From assembly GCA_009910795.1 (NCBI GenBank), contig VMEE01000018.1, positions 62,001-126,000 of the forward strand: a stretch of 64,000 nucleotides of DNA, written 5' to 3'. The position numbers were made by a program, and so were the translations under genes. Source of the DNA: Dehalobacter sp. CP. GTDB taxonomy: Bacteria > Bacillota_B > Desulfitobacteriia > Desulfitobacteriales > Syntrophobotulaceae. The notes under the pieces are model-generated. The model was not told where the DNA came from, searched no databases, and saw only the letters and a list, made by a program, of their open reading frames with translations. Of this stretch, positions 42,801 to 50,680 are shown piece by piece; positions within the stretch are counted from its first letter, which is position 1; each line of letters starts with the position of its first letter.

Positions 42801-43431
42801 GGACGGCTGGGCGTATGATATCGGCTATAACGGTGTTGATCATGTCCTGGCCAGTGGGGACGATGTAAATCTGTTGGTTATGGATACGGAGGTCTATTCC
42901 AATACAGGCGGGCAGTCCTCCAAAGCGACCCCGACGGCCGCGATTGCCAAGTTTGCCGCCGCAGGCAAAAAGATCCGGAAAAAGGATCTTGGCATGATGG
43001 CGATGTCCTATGGCTATGTTTACGTCGCTCAGATTGCGATGGGCGCGAATATGATTCAGACGATCAAAGCGATCACAGAGGCTGAAAGATATCATGGGCC
43101 GTCCCTGATCATCGCCTATTCCACCTGCTTCAATCATGGCCTTAAGAACGGAATGGGGATGAGCCTGGCCCAGCAAAAAAAAGCAGTAGAAGCAGGATAC
43201 TGGCATCTTTACAGGTACAATCCGGATCTTAAGCAGCAGGGTAAAAACCCGTTTAGCCTCGATTCCAAAGAACCCAAAGGAAACTTTAAAGAATTCCTGG
43301 AAAGCGAGATCCGTTATGCTTCTTTGAAAAACGTTTTCCCTGAGATTGCCGAAGACATGTTTAGCTTGGCGGAACAACATGCTGCTGAACGTTATGAGAG
43401 CTACAGGAAGATGGCAACCTCCCAATCCTAA
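39880..43431 (+). CDS. nifJ: Pyruvate:ferredoxin (flavodoxin) oxidoreductase
   Basis: This 1183-residue single-chain enzyme has all domains in order: the N-terminal pyrimidine-binding domain (MDGNEAAALASYALTEVATI, FPITPSSPMAE), the gamma region around FWGLGSDGTVGANKSAVKII, a two-cluster ferredoxin insert (CIQCNQCAYICPHA and CTGCMNCADICPAP), and the C-terminal TPP domain (GACPGCGETPY, GDGWAYDIGYNG, NTGGQSSKATPTAA). It oxidises pyruvate with CoA to acetyl-CoA and CO2, reducing ferredoxin, in the cytoplasm. AAAGGAGG is 7 bp before the ATG at 39880. Single gene. Confidence 0.97.
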   Translation: MPMKTATMDGNEAAALASYALTEVATIFPITPSSPMAEGVDEWSAHGKKNIFGQPVKVVEMESEAGAAGALHGSLASGALTTTYTASQGLLLMIPNMYKLAGELLPAVFHVSARALATHALSIFGDHQDVMACRQTGFALLASTNVQEAHDLGYVAHLSAIQSRIPFLHFFDGFRTSHEYQKINLIEQAEIREIVDDQALQNFRDHSLNPEHPVVKGSTQNPDVYFQFREVSNPFYEKVPDIVEGYLREIERISGRVYHPFNYYGAPDAENIIVTMGSVCDTVEETIDVLQKRGEKVGMVIVHLYRPFSAKYFFDVLPASVKKIAVLDRTKEPGALGEPLYLDILELFRHTSDRTSEQAAHQPIIVGGRYGLGSKDTTPSQILAVYQNLKQDKPKNHFTIGIADDVSDTSLPEGEWMDATPEGTISCKFWGLGSDGTVGANKSAVKIIGDNTDLYVQAYFSYDSKKSGGTTVSHLRFGRSPIKSRYLVFSTDYIACHNQSFIYHYDLLKGIKKNGTFVLNCPWKSLHELEEHLPAYLKKTIFQNNIHFYVIDAIDIASQIGLGGRINMVMQAAFFKLANVIPIEEAVRYLKNSIEKTYGRKGQKIVEMNKAAVDQGISRLIRIEAPASWESAQDQKTELKEEPEFIKKIQRPIARSEGDELPVSTFLEMEDGSTPLGTTAYEKRGIAVQIPEWQIDKCIQCNQCAYICPHATVRPFLLDDQEKAQAPETFITKEAAGKGLEGLHYRIQIAPLDCTGCMNCADICPAPGKALIMKPAEHEIETEAENWEYALSIRPKEDRVERNSLKGSQFIRPLLEFNGACPGCGETPYIKLLTQLFGERMMIANATGCSSIWGGSYPSIPYTTNAEGRGPAWANSLFENNAEYGYGMYLGALQIRERISALMQEALTMELSEEIKTAFREWLDAYHDGERSLAVSVKVLQALNSNATPSHPVISEILKRKDYLVKRSVWAIGGDGWAYDIGYNGVDHVLASGDDVNLLVMDTEVYSNTGGQSSKATPTAAIAKFAAAGKKIRKKDLGMMAMSYGYVYVAQIAMGANMIQTIKAITEAERYHGPSLIIAYSTCFNHGLKNGMGMSLAQQKKAVEAGYWHLYRYNPDLKQQGKNPFSLDSKEPKGNFKEFLESEIRYASLKNVFPEIAEDMFSLAEQHAAERYESYRKMATSQS

Positions 43432-43509
43432 CCTATAATTATCCGGCCAAAATTGGTGCCTAAAGCTTGAAAATAGGTACGTTTACACCGCAGGATAATA
43501 AACTCCTGT

Positions 43510-45717
43510 CTATGAAACAACGGTCATTTCAACAGAGGTTTTTTCCCTTTGCTTTTTCGTCGCTCTGATGCTCAGCAGTAGATTTACTGCAAAAATTACA
43601 ACTGTGATGCCTCCCAATATAGACAGATTCTCATACAGGAAGCTGTAGTTGACACCGGATATTACTTCTTTAAGTGCATTGATTGCGTATGTCATTGGTA
43701 AATATGGATATGCCTTATCAAAGAATTTCGGTACAAGCTCCAGTGGGAAGGTTCCTCCGCAAGCCGTAAGCTGAAGGATCAGTAAAAAAAGTGCCAAAAA
43801 TTTGCCGACATCCTTGAGGTTCGCAATCAAAAAATCCACAATGGCGGTGAAGCATAAAGCAATCAGAATGCACACGACATAAAACATGAAAACATTCTTC
43901 ACCACCAGATGCAATCCGTGCTGTAAAACAAGAGCCAATGCCACCGCTTGAACTGCAGCTACCAGTGAGAATCCAATAAACCTTGGATCCGAAGGCAGAT
44001 ATTTTGAAAGACGGCGTTCAAAATTGATTTCAGGATCAAGGTAAATGACGATTAGCATGAGGATCGCTCCGATCCATAATGACAACGAAATAAAATAGGG
44101 TGAAAATGCGGTCCCATAATTCGGTACGGGATCGATGCTCAGCTGATTAAGCTCAACAGGTGTTGCTGCGTAGGTATCCAGTCCATCAAGATTTGCCGTT
44201 TTGTCATTTGCTGTTTTCACTGAATCTGCAACAGCAGTCTTTGCCTCGTTGATACCATCATTCAAGGTCTGACTGCCGTTTAGAAGTCGCTGTTCGCCAT
44301 CCGGAAATTTAGCCGCACTGGCGTTCAGTTCATTGCTTCCTTGGGCAGCTGCCGCTATACCCATGGCAGCCGTCTGGATACCAGAATTTAGTTGTGGATA
44401 CGCAGCTGCCAATTCTGCGGAACCTTCCGCCAACTGTCCTACACCACCAGATAGCTGATTTAAGCCGGCCCCTAACTGATTTGCCCCGCTTGCCAATTGC
44501 GTTGCACCATTCATGAGTTCTTTTGACTTGCTATCGATCAATGCGATGCCGTCATTCAATTGTTTGCTTCCTGCCTGCAGCTGTTGGGCACGGCTGACTA
44601 AAGTGGCGGTACTGCTACTCAGTGTGTCAGAAGCAGTGTTCAGTTGATCCAGGGAACCTTGTGATTTTTTGTAGGTTGCCAAGATGCTCTGCATGTTTTT
44701 ATCTGCCAATGCTTCAGGATGTGCTGTTACGTATGATGTCAGAGAATCAGCGATACTTTTATCGGCAGATGTTAAGCTTTTAACGCTTGCCAGGTACTGG
44801 CCCATACCATCGGCATATTTTTGTATATTTGCAGCATAATCTGTTGTTCCTTGGTATATCTGCGCTGAACCAGCTTTGGATTGATCGAAACCGCTTGTAA
44901 ATTGTTGAAGCCCTTGAGCAAAGCTAAGTGAACCCGTGGCGAAAGTCGAAAGCCCTAATTGTGATTTTGTAAGACTTGCATTCAATGTTGTCAGCCCAAT
45001 ATTAAATTGCGCCCAATTAGCATAAAACAGGTTGGAACCCTCAGCCAATTTATTAAACGCCAGGGTGCCCGCATTTAAACCATCATTTAGTTCAATGATG
45101 CCGGTATTCAGTTTTTCTTGATTATTTTTCAGCGTGCTGATTCCATTCGACAGTTGACTGGAACCAGCAGATATTTTCCCGAGCCCATCATTCAGTTCAC
45201 TTAAATCCTTAGGGATCGTTTTCATTTCGGTCGTCAATTCACTGACGATTTCTTTGGTCACCTTTTGTGAAACCTTATCTTTAAATTCGAGCATAACTCT
45301 GTTCAAAACCTGGACAGCAAGGAAATTTCTTTTCTCTTCCGGTTGATAGATGATAATGCCCTCATTCTTATCTAATTTATCTGCCGAAGCTATTTTTTCT
45401 GAGAAATCGGCCGGTATCGAAACTTCGGCATAATATTCTCTGTTTTGTATTCCTGTCTTTGCTTCTGCGTCCGTAGTCAAAACCCATCTGATGTTTTCAT
45501 CGGATTTTAGTTCTTCAGTGATCTCATTTCCTAAATTTCTTGACTTGCCATTGATGACTGCGCCCTGATCCTGATTGACAAAGGCCACAGGAAGATTCTC
45601 TAATTTGCTGTATGGATCCCAGAACGCTGAAAGAAAAAATACACTGTATATGAGGGGAAGAATGATTACAGCTGCAATAACTGCTCGTTTTCTCCAACGT
45701 TTTTTCTCTAATGCCAT
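43510..45717 (-). CDS. YhgE/Pip-family ABC-2-type membrane protein
   Basis: This 735-residue protein has an N-terminal membrane segment (AVIAAVIILPLIYSVFFLSA) then FWDPYSKLENLPVAFVNQDQ, the signature of the YhgE/Pip (phage infection protein) family. A long extracellular region rich in Gln/Leu/Ser/Gly coiled-coil repeats (LNDGLNAGT, LSGGVGQLAEGSAELA) follows, and then five C-terminal membrane segments. Relatives act in export of lipids, drugs or secreted proteins. It lies downstream of a TetR gene on the same strand, so it is probably TetR-controlled. Confidence 0.9.
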   Translation of the reverse strand: MALEKKRWRKRAVIAAVIILPLIYSVFFLSAFWDPYSKLENLPVAFVNQDQGAVINGKSRNLGNEITEELKSDENIRWVLTTDAEAKTGIQNREYYAEVSIPADFSEKIASADKLDKNEGIIIYQPEEKRNFLAVQVLNRVMLEFKDKVSQKVTKEIVSELTTEMKTIPKDLSELNDGLGKISAGSSQLSNGISTLKNNQEKLNTGIIELNDGLNAGTLAFNKLAEGSNLFYANWAQFNIGLTTLNASLTKSQLGLSTFATGSLSFAQGLQQFTSGFDQSKAGSAQIYQGTTDYAANIQKYADGMGQYLASVKSLTSADKSIADSLTSYVTAHPEALADKNMQSILATYKKSQGSLDQLNTASDTLSSSTATLVSRAQQLQAGSKQLNDGIALIDSKSKELMNGATQLASGANQLGAGLNQLSGGVGQLAEGSAELAAAYPQLNSGIQTAAMGIAAAAQGSNELNASAAKFPDGEQRLLNGSQTLNDGINEAKTAVADSVKTANDKTANLDGLDTYAATPVELNQLSIDPVPNYGTAFSPYFISLSLWIGAILMLIVIYLDPEINFERRLSKYLPSDPRFIGFSLVAAVQAVALALVLQHGLHLVVKNVFMFYVVCILIALCFTAIVDFLIANLKDVGKFLALFLLILQLTACGGTFPLELVPKFFDKAYPYLPMTYAINALKEVISGVNYSFLYENLSILGGITVVIFAVNLLLSIRATKKQREKTSVEMTVVS

Positions 45718-45775
45718 GACATTTCCTCCAAACTGCTATTTATAACTAATTAGCTACTGCAGCTTCTATTATTTT

Positions 45776-46357
45776 TCAAAGATTTTCTGATAATTTAATC
45801 CCAGTTAACCAATACCCTTTGATTTCTTCTACGGTGGCTTCGTAAGAGATATTCTGATTGGATAATAGAATGCGAAGACTTGCTGCCGCTGTCATACCAA
45901 ATATGGAGACGGCCAGAAGTTCCGGGCCCAAAGGTCTGATTTCCTTCTTTTCTATTCCTTCCTGAATAATTTTTTCGATGAATTGCAAATATTCTCTTAA
46001 ACTTTCACGCAGCAGGAGTTGCCTGTCTTGTCTTCCCCAAACTTCGCTTAAAAGTACTTTTGCAAACTCAGGATGTTCAAAGGAAAGCTTTGTTTGAACC
46101 TCAATTAACTTTTCTAACTGTTGGATTGCTCCTTCCACATTTTCGGCTGATTCTTTAACTGTTGCGACAAATTGGTCGATAGTCCAGCGAATCATACTGA
46201 CAAATAATTCTTCTTTGCTTTTATGCCGGTAAAATAATGTCCCTTTGGCGACTTTTGCCTGAGAGGCAATATTTTCCATTGTCGTTCGCTCAAACCCATT
46301 GACAGCAAATAATTGAAGTGCAGCCTGGAATATTGCTTTACCTTTTTGGTTTGTCAT
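45776..46357 (-). CDS. TetR-family repressor
   Basis: This 193-residue protein has the HTH ERTTMENIASQAKVAKGTLF and YRHKSKEELF, followed by a helical ligand domain. GGAGAGAGAA precedes the ATG at 46357. It lies 58 bp upstream of the YhgE/Pip gene on the same strand, and a perfect dyad at 46381-46394 lies just before its start. It probably represses itself and the exporter until an amphipathic ligand binds. Confidence 0.92.
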   Translation of the reverse strand: MTNQKGKAIFQAALQLFAVNGFERTTMENIASQAKVAKGTLFYRHKSKEELFVSMIRWTIDQFVATVKESAENVEGAIQQLEKLIEVQTKLSFEHPEFAKVLLSEVWGRQDRQLLLRESLREYLQFIEKIIQEGIEKKEIRPLGPELLAVSIFGMTAAASLRILLSNQNISYEATVEEIKGYWLTGIKLSENL

Positions 46358-46375
46358 TTCTCTCTCCTTTTGCAT

Positions 46376-46399
46376 TTTATACTGACTAGTCAGTGTAAA
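46376..46399 (-). promoter_or_regulatory. TetR operator
   Basis: ACTGACTAGTCAGT (46381-46394) is a perfect 14-bp palindrome, and the symmetry extends to TTTAT/GTAAA outside with one mismatch. It lies 24 bp upstream of the tetR start. Confidence 0.75.
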
Positions 46400-46550
46400 T
46401 ACTATGTCTTAAGGACTTATTTGTCAAGAGAAAAAGTTTATCATTCACAAGAAGAAAGCATTTTTCACATTAAAGTAATTAACAATAGGAAAGGAGCTGC
46501 TGCCTGCGAATGATTATTATTCGTTGCAACAGCCCCTTAACCCAAATTGT

Positions 46551-46721
46551 TTATTTTTCGTTGGAATCCACATATTCTTTGGCATTGTGAACTTCAAGTT
46601 CTCCGGGAATGCCTACATTCGATACAGGCTTCTTTGTTTCAAAGCGGCTGTTCCAGGCGGCGGTAGTATGTTTCTCAACAGGGTTCGCCATAGAATTTTC
46701 TTTCTTTTTATTATTGGCCAC
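46551..46721 (-). CDS. CDIF630_02480-type small spore surface protein
   Basis: A 56-residue protein read from a GTG start preceded by GGAGGAATAGAAAA. It reads ANNKKKENSMANPVEKHTTA, then AAWNSRFETKKPVSNVGIPG, and ends VHNAKEYVDSNEK. The central PVEKHTTAAW and the AKE(W/Y)VDSNEK end are typical of a small Clostridial spore surface family. It lies 15 bp after another 56-residue gene and is probably cotranscribed with it in the mother cell. Confidence 0.75.
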   Translation of the reverse strand: MANNKKKENSMANPVEKHTTAAWNSRFETKKPVSNVGIPGELEVHNAKEYVDSNEK

Positions 46722-46736
46722 TTTTCTATTCCTCCG

Positions 46737-46907
46737 CTACGCTTTATCCGGGGACCGTTTTCTATCTTCAGCCATCCGGCCAATCGCCTGTGGACTGGCA
46801 AAAGCAATCGAACCTGCCGGCATCGGATGAGCATTATTCAGGTGGCCCCAGGCAAGTGAGTTATTGGTTGTCAGTATTTCTTTAACTTTGCGTCTGTCTT
46901 TCGCCAT
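46737..46907 (-). CDS. Small basic protein of 56 residues, probably spore-associated
   Basis: An ATG preceded by GGTGAGGTGG gives a 56-residue protein beginning MAKDRRKVKEILTTNNSLAW, followed by AHPMPAGSIAFASPQAIGRM. It is upstream of the small spore-surface protein gene in what looks like a two-gene operon. I do not recognise the family; a spore role is inferred only from its neighbour. Confidence 0.6.
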   Translation of the reverse strand: MAKDRRKVKEILTTNNSLAWGHLNNAHPMPAGSIAFASPQAIGRMAEDRKRSPDKA

Positions 46908-47022
46908 CGCGTGATCCACCTCACCAAGAATTATTCGCTGCCTGTAGTTTCTGATATTTATTAGAAAAAAATACACAGTCATCAATGGAAAATGATGACT
47001 GTGTATTTTCAAAGTTGTTATT

Positions 47023-49416
47023 TTAACCGCATTTGGAATAGCCGCAGTGGATGCAGACCATGCAGCCGCCTTCGTGATTCACGGGCATTCCGCATTCAGG
47101 GCAGGCATTGTCGATCGCGACGGCGGCCTGAGCTTTTTTAATTACGGCTTTTTCAGTTTTCTTCAAATCATCCGAAAGGACAGGTTCTTCTGTTTTATTG
47201 CGATTGATAATCGCAGAATTGCCGTTTACACCGATATCCTTATACTTTTTGATTACCCGCGAGATTGCATCCGGGCACGAGGTGACATTGACACCTTCTC
47301 TTCGGATGCAGGCGGGACAGCGGATTCCACGGATCTGCTCTATGATAGCATCAACAGAGATGCCCGAACGCATCGCGATTGAGACTAGGCGGGAGGTTGC
47401 TTCCGATTGGGAAGAACAGCCGCCGGCTCTTCCCGTATTGGTAAACACTTCACAGATGCTGGTTTCATCGGCGTTTACGCTAACATAGAGATTGCCGCAA
47501 CCAATTTTTATCTTTTCAGTGACGCCGACAGTCACCGGCGGGCGGGGCCTCGGCTTGATGGTAGGCATTGGCGCAGAAGCGGTTGTTCCAAACTCAGCGG
47601 AGGTCTCGGGCTTTGCAGTCGTCTCAGGTTCAGCCGTGGCTTTAAAATCAGCCGCCGGATTGGCAGTTTCTTTCGTTCCGGCAGAAAGCACCTGCTGTTC
47701 ACGGCTGCCGTCCCGATAGACCGTAATTCCTTTGCAGCCAAGCTCAAAGGCTAGGCGAAACGCTTCGGCCACATCTTCGCAGGTAGCTGTATTTGCAAAA
47801 TTAATAGTTTTGGAAACCGCATTATCCGTATATTTTTGAAAAGCAGCCTGAATTCGGATATGCCATTCAGGAGAGATCTCCTGCGCGGTAACAAAGACTT
47901 TCTGCACCCATTCCGGGACTTCCGGCAAGCCAAAGACGTTACCTCGTTCGGCAATTTTGGCCATAAGCTCCTTTGAGTAAAAGCCATACTTATGCGCATA
48001 ATCTTCAAAAAGCGGGTTAACTTCAATCAGCGCCGTACCGTCCATGACCGTTTTCGTATAGGCCACGGCAAAGAGCGGCTCCACGCCGCTGGAAGCACCG
48101 CAGATCATCGATATCGTCCCTGTCGGGGCAACCGTAGTCAGTGTAGCATTGCGTAATTCGATCTTGCCGTCATAAATGGAATCCTGATAATTAGGAAAGG
48201 TACCGCGTTCTTTGGCCAGTCGCTGGGACTCTATACGGGATTCGGTACGGATGAATTCCATAATCTTTTCGGCGAAGGCTGTGCTTTCTTCGGAAATATA
48301 GGATGTCTGCAGAAGAATCATCAAATCTGCAAAACCCATAACACCCAGGCCGATTTTCCGGTTTCCTTTGACCATTTCTTCGATTACGGGAAGAGGATAT
48401 TGGTTGACATCAATCACATCATCGAGAAAACGGGTCGCGAGCCTTGTGACATAGCCCAAACGCTCCCAGTCAATTACGGTCTTTCCGTCCTTTTCCGCCG
48501 CCATAAGCTTTAAATTAATGGAGCCAAGATTGCATGCTTCATTGGGGAGTAAGGGTTGCTCGCCACAGGGGTTGGTAGCCTCAATCACACCAATATGCGC
48601 TGTCGGATTATCGCGGTTCATCCGGTCAATAAAGATCATGCCCGGTTCGCCGTTCCGCCAAGCGTGGTCAACAATTTTAGCGAAGACTTGTTTGGCGGGG
48701 AGCTTGCCTGCCGACTTTCCAGAGTGAGGGTCAATCAGGTCATATTCCGTGTCATTTTCCACAGCTTTCATAAATGATTCCGTTGCAGCAACCGAAATAT
48801 TGAAATTGTTAATATCTCGGTTATCTTCTTTGCAGCTGATAAATTCCAGAATATCCGGGTGGTCGATCCGAAGAATGCCCATGTTGGCGCCGCGTCTTGT
48901 TCCTCCTTGTTTGACAGCCTCCGTAGCGGCATTAAAGACTTTCATAAACGAAACAGGACCGGAAGCAACCCCTCCGGTGGAACGCACCGTGCTGTTCTTC
49001 TGACGCAGCCGGGAAAAGTTGAAGCCTGTTCCGCCGCCTGACTTATGTATGATGGCTGCATGTTTCAGTGCATCAAATATATCCTCCATACTGTCCCCAA
49101 CCGGCAGAACAAAGCAGGCGCTTAACTGTCCAAGGTCACGCCCGGCGTTCATCAGTGTCGGCGAATTCGGCATAAACTCCAAATTAGCCATGACGGTGTA
49201 AAATTCTTTGGTCAAATCCTGAATTTCCTGTGGGTTTTTACCATACTTTTCTTCAGCGCCGGCAATGACCGAAGCAACCCGGTAAAACATCGCTTCCGGC
49301 GTCTCGCATTTTTGGTCATTTTCCTGCTTCAAATATCTCCGTTCCAGAACAACTCTGGCATTCGGCGAAAGATTGGCTTTGGGCCACTTTTTCCAAACTT
49401 CCGTATTGTTACGCAA
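47023..49416 (-). CDS. nrdJ: Adenosylcobalamin-dependent (class II) ribonucleotide reductase
   Basis: This 797-residue enzyme has N-terminal AMFYRVASVIAGAEEKYG, the LSACFVLPVGDSMEDIFDAL segment with the catalytic-site cysteine, SGGGTGFNFSRLR, the thiyl-radical loop NPCGEQPLLPNEACNLGSIN, and PTGTISMICGASSGVEPLFA. The C-terminal extension ends in a zinc-ribbon, CPECGMPVNHEGGCMVCIHC. It reduces ribonucleoside diphosphates using B12, independently of oxygen. An imperfect Pro/Thr/Ala-rich spacer (AEPETTAKPETSAEFGTTA) precedes the tail. Tandem boxes at 49472-49506 lie upstream. Confidence 0.96.
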   Translation of the reverse strand: MRNNTEVWKKWPKANLSPNARVVLERRYLKQENDQKCETPEAMFYRVASVIAGAEEKYGKNPQEIQDLTKEFYTVMANLEFMPNSPTLMNAGRDLGQLSACFVLPVGDSMEDIFDALKHAAIIHKSGGGTGFNFSRLRQKNSTVRSTGGVASGPVSFMKVFNAATEAVKQGGTRRGANMGILRIDHPDILEFISCKEDNRDINNFNISVAATESFMKAVENDTEYDLIDPHSGKSAGKLPAKQVFAKIVDHAWRNGEPGMIFIDRMNRDNPTAHIGVIEATNPCGEQPLLPNEACNLGSINLKLMAAEKDGKTVIDWERLGYVTRLATRFLDDVIDVNQYPLPVIEEMVKGNRKIGLGVMGFADLMILLQTSYISEESTAFAEKIMEFIRTESRIESQRLAKERGTFPNYQDSIYDGKIELRNATLTTVAPTGTISMICGASSGVEPLFAVAYTKTVMDGTALIEVNPLFEDYAHKYGFYSKELMAKIAERGNVFGLPEVPEWVQKVFVTAQEISPEWHIRIQAAFQKYTDNAVSKTINFANTATCEDVAEAFRLAFELGCKGITVYRDGSREQQVLSAGTKETANPAADFKATAEPETTAKPETSAEFGTTASAPMPTIKPRPRPPVTVGVTEKIKIGCGNLYVSVNADETSICEVFTNTGRAGGCSSQSEATSRLVSIAMRSGISVDAIIEQIRGIRCPACIRREGVNVTSCPDAISRVIKKYKDIGVNGNSAIINRNKTEEPVLSDDLKKTEKAVIKKAQAAVAIDNACPECGMPVNHEGGCMVCIHCGYSKCG

Positions 49417-49470
49417 CGTTTATACCTCCAAAATTTATTCGAACTATAAATCCGGTTAGTAAACTACAAG

Positions 49471-49507
49471 TAGTACTATATAAAGTTTACCGATACTATA
49501 TCTGGTA
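49471..49507 (-). promoter_or_regulatory. Tandem ACTATAT boxes upstream of nrdJ
   Basis: AGTACTATATAAAGTT (49472-49487) and GATACTATATCTGGTA (49492-49507) share TACTATAT and begin 20 bp apart, about two helical turns. They resemble NrdR boxes (consensus around ACACTATATATAGTGT), though the known pairs are usually spaced by about three turns. Repression of the reductase gene is a reasonable inference. Confidence 0.5.
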
Positions 49508-49562
49508 GTCAAGGGGGTTAAGTGGAAAAATTAATCATAAAAAAATAAATAGGCTCTCAAAA

Positions 49563-49596
49563 CAAAAACCCCCCCGGGTAAGATACCCGGAAGGGT
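49563..49596 (-). terminator. Terminator of the zinc-ribbon gene
   Basis: On the minus strand ACCCTTCCGGGTA pairs with TACCCGGGGGGGT over a 3-nt loop and is followed by TTTTTGTTTT. Confidence 0.85.
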
Positions 49597-49611
49597 CTGA
49601 TAACAATTAAA

Positions 49612-49911
49612 TTACCAGTTGTTTCTGGAGCGGGGTTGGTAGCAATCCCGGCAATAAACAGGTTTGTCACCAGTAGGTTGGAAAGGTACTGTGGTTTCTT
49701 TGCCACAAGCAGAACAAACAGCAGGGAACATTTCACGTTGAGGGCGTGAATAGCCACCATTTCTGCTCTGTGCTTTTCTTGCTGAACGGCATTCGGGGCA
49801 GCGGCCTGGTTCGTTCGTGAATCCTTTTTCAGCGTAGAATTCCTGCTCGGATGCAGAAAAAGTGAATTCACGGCCACAGTCTTTACAACTTAGTGTTTTG
49901 TCATTATACAT
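49612..49911 (-). CDS. Small zinc-ribbon protein
   Basis: This 99-residue protein has two zinc-binding parts: N-terminal SCKDCGREFTFSASEQEFYA with CPECR (residues about 9-41) and C-terminal AVCSACGKETTVPFQ with YCRDC. The QxFY-KGF-PxRCPxCR pattern is typical of the zinc-ribbon family often annotated as probable zinc-binding domain. AGGAGGTCATTT precedes the ATG at 49911. Probably a nucleic-acid- or ribosome-associated protein; the function is not established. Confidence 0.85.
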   Translation of the reverse strand: MYNDKTLSCKDCGREFTFSASEQEFYAEKGFTNEPGRCPECRSARKAQSRNGGYSRPQREMFPAVCSACGKETTVPFQPTGDKPVYCRDCYQPRSRNNW

Positions 49912-50110
49912 AAATGACCTCCTAGATTTATTACCCGCCTCATTGGAAGTTGATTCGACATCTTCCCTGAGCCTGAGGCAGTCGAGAAGGTCTTCTAATC
50001 CCTCAAATATTAACGAGCAATACTTAGTATAACTAAAAAAATACAAATTGTCAAAACAAAGTATAAAGTATTCTGTCTGATTTTTCAAACTTCTCAGTAT
50101 TTTTTCTATT

Positions 50111-50152
50111 AATCTTTATGTTTTGTCCTATAATCTTTATATTTTATCCTAT
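50111..50152 (+). repeat. Tandem 21-bp direct repeat upstream of the DUF1294 gene
   Basis: Two adjacent 21-bp units (50111-50131, 50132-50152) beginning AATCTTTAT and ending TCCTAT match at 19 of 21 positions; a third partial copy (TTAGTCCTAATATCTTTCC) follows. The phasing is two helical turns, compatible with regulator half-sites. Confidence 0.55.
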
Positions 50153-50261
50153 TTAGTCCTAATATCTTTCCAAGCATTTCTCTGCGTATTTTTTTCCTGT
50201 CTCATTCATGGTATGATTTTGGTCATAAATGGCTTTTGACTGAGCAAGGGAGGTTGCAGAT

Positions 50262-50537
50262 ATGGAATATATCTGGCTTATATGGGGATACATTGTCCTT
50301 GTAAATATTTATGGTTTTTCCGTTATGGGGTGGGATAAATATAAGGCCAAACGGGGAGGCCTGCGGGTCCCTGAACGCCGTTTCTTTCTTACAGGACTGA
50401 TATTCGGGGCTCCGGGGATCTATCTGGCCATGTGTTTCTTCCGGCATAAAACCAAGCATAAGGCCTTTGTATACGGTATCCCTGTTCTGATCATATTGAA
50501 TATATCTGTTTTTGTCTATTTTCTGCAAAAATTTTAA
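50262..50537 (+). CDS. DUF1294 family membrane protein
   Basis: This 91-residue protein has three hydrophobic segments and the DUF1294 core MGWDKYKAKRGGLRVPERRF followed by LIFGAPGIYLAM and RHKTKHKAF. The family is small, integral to the membrane and of unknown function. GGGAGGTTGCAGAT precedes the ATG. It is monocistronic. Confidence 0.88.
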   Translation: MEYIWLIWGYIVLVNIYGFSVMGWDKYKAKRGGLRVPERRFFLTGLIFGAPGIYLAMCFFRHKTKHKAFVYGIPVLIILNISVFVYFLQKF

Positions 50538-50680
50538 AAGAAAAAATTGTAGAGATTCCAAGGATATACATTTTTTATCTAGAATTTCCCATAAGAATAA
50601 GGTATATTAAGATATAGTGGCCGGCTGACCGGAAATTTCCTCATTAATAAGCAGCTGATTTGTGAAAGATTGGGAGGCGG

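Noticed and set aside
44160..45300. Tandem repeat array or surface adhesin in the large minus-strand gene
   Set aside because: The Gln/Ser/Leu-rich repeats are the normal coiled-coil ectodomain of the YhgE/Pip family.
49417..49560. Cobalamin riboswitch before the B12-dependent RNR
   Set aside because: No B12 box (GCCACTG-like) or extended structured leader is visible in this short region.
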